Part shown: one piece after another, positions 58,873-64,000 of the stretch | How positions within the stretch are numbered: position 1 is the stretch's first letter | Layout: each line of letters begins with the position of its first letter | Assembly (NCBI GenBank): GCA_963762885.1 | Contig: CAVXNH010000008.1 | Span: forward strand, 82,299 to 146,298 | Source of the DNA: JASHVB01 sp963762885 | GTDB lineage: Bacteria > Pseudomonadota > Alphaproteobacteria > Acetobacterales > Acetobacteraceae | Direction of reading: 5' to 3' | DNA: 64,000 nt | Program-made: the position numbers and the translations under genes | The notes under the pieces: model-generated | Told to the model about the DNA's origin: nothing | Seen by the model: the letters and a program-made list of their open reading frames with translations, nothing else | Databases searched by the model: none

Positions 58873-59879
58873 TCCCCAATCGTCCCTTGCTCGAGGTCAA
58901 CGAACTCAAGAAGCACTTTCCGATCCACGGCGGCTTGCTCGGACAGGAAACCGCGAAAGTGTACGCGGTCGATGGTGTAACCTTCGACATCAACCGCGGC
59001 GAAACCCTGTCGCTGGTTGGCGAATCCGGTTGCGGCAAATCCACCGTCGGCAAGGCGATCCTGCGATTTTTACGAGTCACCGACGGCGAGGTCTACCTGG
59101 ACGGCGAGCGGATCGACAACATGCCCGCCGGCAAGCTGCGGCCGATCCGCAAGCGCGTGCAGGTGGTGTTCCAGGACCCGTTTTCCAGTCTCAACCCGCG
59201 CATGAAGGTGCGCGACATCCTGGCCGAGCCAATCCGTAATTTCGGCATGGCGCGCAATCGTGCCGAGCTGGACGATCGTGTTGCCGAGCTGATGGACAAG
59301 GTGCGGCTGCCGCGCGACGCGGTCGGCCGCTATCCGCACGAATTCTCCGGCGGCCAGCGCCAGCGCATCGGCATCGCGCGTGCGCTGGCGCCCGGCGCGG
59401 ACCTGATCATCTGCGATGAGGCGGTGTCGGCGCTGGACGTTTCCGTGAAGGCGCAGATCATCAACCTGCTGGTGGATTTGCAGGACGAACTCGGGCTGGC
59501 GCTGCTGTTCATCAGCCACGATCTTGCGACGGTAGAGCACCTGACGCATCGCGTGGCGGTGATGTATCTCGGCAAGATCGTCGAATTGACCGACCGGCGC
59601 TCGCTGTTCGCGAAGTCGCACCATCCTTACACGCGCGCTCTGCTGTCGGCCGTGCCTGTACCGGATCCGACCGCGAAACGTCAGCGCATCATCCTGACCG
59701 GCGACGTCCCGAGTCCGATCAATCCACCCAGCGGCTGCCGCTTCCATACGCGGTGTCCGTTCGCGTTCGATCGGTGCCGGGTCGAGGAACCGCTGCTGCG
59801 TCCGGTCGGGGAGGGCCATGTGTCCGCCTGCCATTTGGATCACGTGCCCGGCGGTCAGGTTGTGCCGATGGCGGCTTGA
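58869..59879 (+). CDS. ABC transporter ATP-binding protein, DppF type
   Basis: Second ATPase, 336 residues from ATG 58869. It opens RPLLEVNELKKHFPIHGGLL, with Walker A VGESGCGKSTVGKA, signature FSGGQRQRIGIARAL, and Walker B LIICDEAVSALD. It ends HPYTRALLSAVPVPD with a Cys-rich C-terminus (GCRFHTRCPFAFDRCR). A frame extending upstream to 58734 runs inside the DppD gene and is not used. It completes the importer that starts at 54162. Confidence 0.93.
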   Translation: MIPNRPLLEVNELKKHFPIHGGLLGQETAKVYAVDGVTFDINRGETLSLVGESGCGKSTVGKAILRFLRVTDGEVYLDGERIDNMPAGKLRPIRKRVQVVFQDPFSSLNPRMKVRDILAEPIRNFGMARNRAELDDRVAELMDKVRLPRDAVGRYPHEFSGGQRQRIGIARALAPGADLIICDEAVSALDVSVKAQIINLLVDLQDELGLALLFISHDLATVEHLTHRVAVMYLGKIVELTDRRSLFAKSHHPYTRALLSAVPVPDPTAKRQRIILTGDVPSPINPPSGCRFHTRCPFAFDRCRVEEPLLRPVGEGHVSACHLDHVPGGQVVPMAA

Positions 59880-59985
59880 ATGTGCAGCGCGCCGGGCCAA
59901 TGGTGATTGTTGGGCGGGGTTATTACCTGGATGTTCGGTTTTGGAGTGTAAGCCTGTGCCGCTCAGGTGGAAAAGGCGCAGATCG

Positions 59986-60174
59986 ATGACGACAATGATC
60001 GCTGAGGTCTACGATGCGTTCCTGTCGGCGGGGACGCCGGAGGACAAGGCGCGTGCGGCGGCGCGGGCTATCGCGGATTACGACAATCGCTTCGGCAAAA
60101 TCGAAGCCGACCTCCTGGTACTGAAATGGATGACCGGCGCCATCGTGGCGGGCGTGGTCTCCCTGATCCTGTAA
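59986..60174 (+). CDS. Small DUF1640-like coiled-coil membrane protein
   Basis: Protein of 62 residues. The helical part (VYDAFLSAGTPEDKARAAAR ... FGKIEADLLVLKWM) is followed by one C-terminal transmembrane segment (MTGAIVAGVVSLIL). The layout matches short DUF1640-type proteins of alphaproteobacteria. The family role is unknown. ATG 59986 fits better than the longer frame from 59818, which begins inside the ATPase gene. Confidence 0.7.
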   Translation: MTTMIAEVYDAFLSAGTPEDKARAAARAIADYDNRFGKIEADLLVLKWMTGAIVAGVVSLIL

Positions 60175-60208
60175 GCATTCATCTGACAGCCTGAGTTGCC
60201 TGATGCCG

Positions 60209-61630
60209 CTACCGCACCACCACGAACAACAACGCAATCGCTACCCAGGCCAGCACTAACGCCGACATCGTGTAGGCCGTGTTCCACACCGTGCTGACAG
60301 TCCACGGCGATACGCCGGCCCAGCGCGCGGTGGTGATTGCCGAGGCCGACATCGGCGTCATGTTCACGCCCAGTCCCCAGCCCAGCATGCATGAAAACGC
60401 GAGCACCGCCGGCGACACTCCGAAGCTCGCCGGATCCGGCATCGCTGCGCCAAGCAATGCGACCACGGCGACCGGGTTCAGGCCGATTTGTCCCGTGGCA
60501 ATCAGCAACACCGGCACGAGCAATGGCACTCCCAGCGGCGGCAGATGCGCGATCAGCGGCGCCAGGCCGCTTGCGGGCAACACACCACCAACCGCGACGC
60601 CCATGAAGCCGGAGCCGGCCAGCACCGTTGCCTCGCTGCGGAAGGTTGGCACGCGTTGCAGGAAGCGGCCGACGCGCCGTTGCAGTGCCGCACCCAGCAA
60701 CGAGCGCGAAGCCAGGCGGCGCGATTGCACCACGACCCAGGCGAGCCCCACCAGCGGCACCACCAGCGTGACGCAGGTGACCAGCGAAATGCCCAGGCCG
60801 ATGCTGCCAAATTCCGCCAGTGCCATCACCGACGCCACCAGCGCGATGATGCGCAGATGGATGGTCCAGCGCTCCGTCGATGCCGGCCGCGCGCTGCCGC
60901 GGGTTGCGGCGCGCGCGGCGGAAACGCGATCCTCCAGCCAGCCCAGCGCCGCCATCCCGATCGACACCACGAACGCGATCGGCAACAGCAGCCGCATCGG
61001 CGCGGCCGGCACTGCGGTGGACACCACGGCGGTCATCAGGTTGATCGGATTCCAGCAGTTCATCACGCAGAAGCCGCGATAGATCGCCATCAGCATGCGG
61101 CGGGTCCGCAACGCTCGCACGCCGGGCGAACCGCCGGCGGCTTCCAGCGTGTTGGCGCGCATCACCATCGCCGCCAGCAATTCGATCGCGCCATAGGACA
61201 GGATGATGCCGAACAGGTGTCCGCCGCCGGTCAGTGCGGCGTAGCGTCTGCCGGGCGGCTGCGCGACAAGGTGCTGGCCGCAGCGGCGCACCAGTGGCGA
61301 GGTCTCTGCCGCGTCTCGCAATGTGGTGAGTGCGAAGAAGAACGCTCCGTAGGCGGCACCTCGGCGCCATCCGGCGAAGAACAGCGCCGTCGGGTCGGCG
61401 GCACGAGCAACACCCACCATGCCGATCGCGACCAATGCCACGAACAGCACCTGGGCATAGAGCCGCTGGTTACGGAACTCCAACAACAGGAACACCAGCA
61501 TCGCCAGGCCGGCGGCATCGCCCAGCATCGGTATGCGCAGCAACTGGTCGGCGAGCGTTGCCACCCAGACGAGCAGGTAGCACCAGGCGCTGACTGGAGT
61601 GCGAAGCGTGCGGATTGCGGAGGAGGACAC
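60209..61630 (-). CDS. Polytopic membrane protein, possible ion-transporter superfamily permease
   Basis: I do not recognise a named family. The 473-residue protein has about 11-12 hydrophobic helices. The pattern LLIATGQIGLNPVAVVALLG and LGWGLGVNMTPMSASAITTA resembles the re-entrant loops of ion-transporter superfamily carriers (DctM, CitM, NhaD-like), which often contain GLNP or GHNP. A similar Asn-Pro pattern occurs in the first half (NCWNPINLMTAVVSTAV), suggesting an internal repeat. It stands alone on the minus strand. Function is unknown; secondary transport is an inference. Confidence 0.6.
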   Translation of the reverse strand: MSSSAIRTLRTPVSAWCYLLVWVATLADQLLRIPMLGDAAGLAMLVFLLLEFRNQRLYAQVLFVALVAIGMVGVARAADPTALFFAGWRRGAAYGAFFFALTTLRDAAETSPLVRRCGQHLVAQPPGRRYAALTGGGHLFGIILSYGAIELLAAMVMRANTLEAAGGSPGVRALRTRRMLMAIYRGFCVMNCWNPINLMTAVVSTAVPAAPMRLLLPIAFVVSIGMAALGWLEDRVSAARAATRGSARPASTERWTIHLRIIALVASVMALAEFGSIGLGISLVTCVTLVVPLVGLAWVVVQSRRLASRSLLGAALQRRVGRFLQRVPTFRSEATVLAGSGFMGVAVGGVLPASGLAPLIAHLPPLGVPLLVPVLLIATGQIGLNPVAVVALLGAAMPDPASFGVSPAVLAFSCMLGWGLGVNMTPMSASAITTARWAGVSPWTVSTVWNTAYTMSALVLAWVAIALLFVVVR

Positions 61631-61754
61631 TGCGGACGATCGATGGCGAATGGGTTCGCATCCTGCCCTGGCAGTGTCGCTCTGGACAGAGGCGGGGCCG
61701 CCGCGTAACGGTCATCCCTCCATTCACCGTAGTCAGTCAGCGCAAGGGACCGCC

Positions 61755-62396
61755 ATGCTGTTCGATGTTGTCGGAACGACGAACGAGAACGTCTATAAAC
61801 TGCTGGTCGCGACGATCGGTCCGCGGCCGATCGCCTGGGTCACCACGCAGGACGTGGACGGCACGCTGAACGCCGCGCCGTTTTCCTTTTTCAATGCGAT
61901 GTCCGGCAATCCTCCGGTGGTCGCGTTCGGCATCGGCGGGCGCGCGCCGGGCGATGTGAAAGATACCGGTGGCAATATCCGCCGCACCGGGGAGTTCGTC
62001 GTCAACCTGGTCAGCTACAAGCTGGCAGAGCAAATGAATATTACAGCGATCGATTTTCCAAAATCGGTGAATGAACTGGCGGAGGCGGGACTGGCAACGG
62101 CGCCCTCGCTGCATGTGAAGCCGCCGCGCATCGCCGAGGCTCCGGTATCGATGGAATGCGAACGGCTGGTGATCGTCGATGTCGGCATCGACCGCGCTGT
62201 GGTGCTGGGCAAGGTGGTCGCGTTCCATGTGCAGGACGACTGCGTGCTGGACAAGGATCGCTGCTATATCGATACGCCGAAGCTGGATCTGATCGGCCGC
62301 ATGCACGGGGCCGGCTGGTACGCGCACACGACAGACCGGTTCGAGATGCCGCGCATCAACGTCAATGATTGGCCGTTGCGCAAAGCTGCGGAGTAA
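61755..62396 (+). CDS. Flavin reductase-like FMN-binding split-barrel protein
   Basis: Protein of 213 residues. N-terminal KLLVATIGPRPIAWVTTQDV and APFSFFNAMSGNPPVVAFGI are typical of the flavin reductase-like domain. It may serve as a reductase component or bind FMN. A flavin-dependent halogenase needs reduced flavin, but this gene is 20 kb away and there is no evidence of a link. ATG 61755 is preferred over the upstream GTG/TTG extension. Confidence 0.88.
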   Translation: MLFDVVGTTNENVYKLLVATIGPRPIAWVTTQDVDGTLNAAPFSFFNAMSGNPPVVAFGIGGRAPGDVKDTGGNIRRTGEFVVNLVSYKLAEQMNITAIDFPKSVNELAEAGLATAPSLHVKPPRIAEAPVSMECERLVIVDVGIDRAVVLGKVVAFHVQDDCVLDKDRCYIDTPKLDLIGRMHGAGWYAHTTDRFEMPRINVNDWPLRKAAE

Positions 62397-62399
62397 TAC

Positions 62400-62522
62400 C
62401 AACCCGCCAAACGATTGACGCACGGCGCCTGCCGCCCCAACCGTCATGGCCGGGCTTGACCCGACCAACTATCGCGGCACCGTGCTGGGTGGATGGCCGT
62501 GTCAAGCCCGGCCAGTGACGGT
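62400..62522. repeat. One-armed copy of the composite palindrome
   Basis: Starts with CAACCCGCCAAACGATTGAC (62401-62420), the outer arm seen at 39682-39812. It continues with CAACCGTCATGGCCGGGCTT and, after a spacer, TCAAGCCCGGCCAGTGACGG. The matching outer arm on the right is missing, and small substitutions are present, so the copy is degenerate. Confidence 0.8.
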
Positions 62523-63374
62523 TACGGTGGTCCGTGCGAAACGGCCGAGTGTCGATCGTTCGGAGGGCTGGGATAAGCGGGTGCCCGACGCGCTGTGCCT
62601 CGGACGTTCCTTCTGTGTCATGACCGGCGAAGGCCGGTCGCCCACGGATTTCTCCTTCATTCTTCGTAGTTCGACTCGTGGGTAGCCGGCCTTCGCCGGC
62701 CATGACACAAGGGGGAGCAGCGCGCGGCGCACAAACAGCCCGTACATCCCGTTCAACAGCGAAAGCCCCGCTGCCACCCAGAACGGCAGCCGCGGATTCA
62801 CATTGCCCAGCGCGCCGCCCAGCGCCGGCCCCACCACAAACCCAATCCCGAACGCCGCATTCAGCATCCCGAAGGCCGCGGCGCGCTTCTCCTGCGGAGT
62901 CACGTCAGCCATATAAGCCATGGCCGTTGGAATGCTGGAGCTCGTCACACCGGAGATCAAACGCCCCAGGAACAGCCACGGCAGCGTCGGCGCCAGCGCC
63001 ATCACCACATAGTCCGCACCCAACCCGAAGTTCGACATCAGCACCACCGGCCGCCGGCCGATCTTGTCCGAGAGCGCGCCCAGCACCGGCGAAAACACGA
63101 ACTGGATGCCGGCAAACATGAACCCGAAGATGCCGATCATCGTCGCCGCCAGCGCCGCGCTCCCTCCCTCAAAGCCCTGGATCAGCTTGGGAAGCACCGG
63201 TATGATCATGCCCATCGCCAGCATGTCCAGCGTCACCGTCAGGAAGATGAACGTCGCCGCCGCCCGCCGCGCCGGCGGCACATCCATCCCCAGCGGCGCA
63301 TCCTGCACCTCAACTCCAACCGGCTCAACCACCTCCGGCTCGCTCAAAATCGGGTTGGGAAGCTCATCGGGCAT
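62502..63374 (-). pseudogene. Truncated Tet-type (TCR) MFS transporter, N-terminal half only
   Basis: The N-terminal half of a drug:proton antiporter of the tetracycline-resistance MFS group. After a 35-residue leader come six helices with GALSDKIGRRPVVLMSNFGL (motif A), GRLISGVTSSSIPTAMAYMA and FGMLNAAFGIGFVVGPALGG (motif C). After helix six (NGMYGLFVRRALLP) the frame enters palindromic repeat sequence and gives about 75 unrelated residues (VSWPAKAGYPR ...). No sequence for helices 7-12 follows. A six-helix half is unlikely to work alone, so this is probably a deletion remnant. It diverges from iscU. Confidence 0.85.
62613..62710. repeat. Palindromic repeat within the broken MFS frame
   Basis: Arms of about 32 bases (62613-62644 and 62679-62710), imperfect, with GTCATGACCGGCGAAGGCCG on one side and CGGCCTTCGCCGGCCATGAC on the other. 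The right arm marks the exact point where the MFS homology stops. Confidence 0.85.
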
Positions 63375-63509
63375 AATTCCGCAGTATATCGGGCCACCGC
63401 GCCCAAAGATTCCTATATCGCACCAAATGAGTCTGAGTTATCATCTAAAGAGAAGCAGGCTCGAGAACCCGATTCGAGAAGCTGAACCATCCCCGAGGGA
63501 GAACACACC

Positions 63510-63929
63510 ATGGCATATAGCGAAAAGGTAGTCGATCACTACGAGCACCCCCGCAACGTCGGCACGCTCGACAAGAGCAGCACCGAAGTCGGCACCGGCC
63601 TGGTCGGCGCGCCGGAGTGCGGCGACGTCATGCGCCTGCAGATCCGCGTCAACCCCGAGACCCAGGTCATCGAAGACGCCAAGTTCAAGACCTTCGGCTG
63701 CGGCTCGGCCATCGCCTCCAGCTCACTCGCCACCGAGTGGGTCAAGGGCAAGACCGTCGCCGAGGCCCTCACCATCTCCAACACCGACATCGTCAAGGAG
63801 CTCGCGCTCCCGCCGGTGAAGATCCACTGCTCGGTGCTGGCAGAGGACGCCATCCGCGCCGCCATCGGCGACTGGAAGGCCAAGAACGGCGTCGCCGAAA
63901 GCGCCCCCGCCGCCGTCGCCGCGCACTAA
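63510..63929 (+). CDS. iscU: Iron-sulphur cluster scaffold IscU
   Basis: Scaffold of 139 residues on which Fe-S clusters are built. All three cluster Cys are present: Cys37 (GAPECGDVM, with Asp39), Cys64 (FGCGSAIASSS) and Cys107 (KIHCSVLAED). LPPVK (100-104) is the chaperone (HscA)-binding motif. A GAGGGAG site precedes ATG 63510. It is not preceded by iscS or iscR here; the 5' neighbour is the divergent MFS remnant. The Ala-rich tail (ESAPAAVAAH) is slightly longer than usual. Confidence 0.96.
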   Translation: MAYSEKVVDHYEHPRNVGTLDKSSTEVGTGLVGAPECGDVMRLQIRVNPETQVIEDAKFKTFGCGSAIASSSLATEWVKGKTVAEALTISNTDIVKELALPPVKIHCSVLAEDAIRAAIGDWKAKNGVAESAPAAVAAH

Positions 63930-63951
63930 GCTCATACCAGGTGCCCCATTC

Positions 63952-64000
63952 ATGACGGCAGCCCCATCGTCCGTCCATCTCTTCACGCTGGGCCGATGGG
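63952..64000 (+). CDS. Start of an unidentified gene (cut by window end)
   Basis: ATG 63952 opens a frame (MTAAPSSVHLFTLGRW) that runs off the window. It begins 22 bases after the iscU stop, so it may be another Fe-S assembly gene. Sixteen codons are too few to name it. Confidence 0.35.
   Translation, partial: MTAAPSSVHLFTLGRW

Noticed and set aside
61755..62396. Flavin reductase partner for the halogenase-like enzyme
   Set aside because: It lies 20 kb away in an unrelated context, and this fold is common; nothing in the sequence links the two.

Overview
The window looks like chromosomal DNA of a GC-rich alphaproteobacterium, most likely Rhodospirillales and close to Acetobacteraceae. This placement is an inference. 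It rests on the codon use, the GyrA quinolone-region sequence GDASIYD, the GMC oxidoreductase plus 'subunit 3' arrangement, and many dispersed intergenic palindromes of the kind that reads as MAGLDPAIH. No rRNA, tRNA, CRISPR array, phage or transposase gene was seen.

Layout. 1-6305: an MdtB/MdtC-type RND efflux operon with an outer-membrane channel gene broken by an in-frame stop. 6420-11955: a GlcG/HbpS-like protein, an FkbM methyltransferase, and two near-duplicate GMC oxidoreductases around a gluconate-dehydrogenase-subunit-3-like protein. 11979-15755: a SNF2 helicase and its usual SWIM zinc-finger partner. 15729-28323: a catabolic/transport locus with a seven-gene minus-strand operon (hydantoinase B and A, MmgE/PrpD, TctC, a VOC protein, an isocitrate-lyase-family lyase, an MFS carrier). 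A GntR/HutC regulator gene lies just upstream, and tctB-tctA diverge from it. 28684-41904: an aryl-polyene-type biosynthetic cluster. It has twelve tightly packed plus-strand genes (ACP, membrane protein, AMP ligase, two dehydratases, lipid acyltransferase, LolA-like carrier, MMPL exporter, a lipoprotein with a permuted papain-like motif, ketosynthase, ketosynthase-like partner, ketoreductase). These meet a convergent pair: a glycosyltransferase and a flavoprotein with flavin-dependent halogenase motifs. 41969-50392: SRAP and GFA proteins, a frameshifted peptide-binding protein, two cyclophilins, coaD, gyrA, and a MntA/HepT toxin-antitoxin-like pair. 50646-52755: an MFS carrier and a class II aldolase. 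52878-59879: an RcnB/IalB-like fusion and a five-gene Dpp-type ABC importer. 59986-64000: a small coiled-coil protein, an orphan membrane protein, a flavin reductase-like protein, half of a Tet-type MFS gene, iscU, and the start of another gene.

The strongest candidate for something new is the polyene cluster. It combines an intact ketosynthase with a halogenase-like enzyme and a previously unassigned lipoprotein whose His...Asn-Cys arrangement resembles LRAT/YiiX-type permuted NlpC/P60 enzymes. It lacks several genes normally present in aryl polyene loci, including a starter-forming lyase, a second ACP, a third ketosynthase and a thioesterase.

Two window-wide features affect how everything should be read. 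First, about a dozen single-base indels break or displace otherwise well-conserved frames; many lie in short homopolymers, which points to consensus error more than gene decay. Second, several families of palindromic repeats sit between genes, and in three cases the 3' end of a gene runs into one (PrpD, the glycosyltransferase, the truncated Tet-type MFS).
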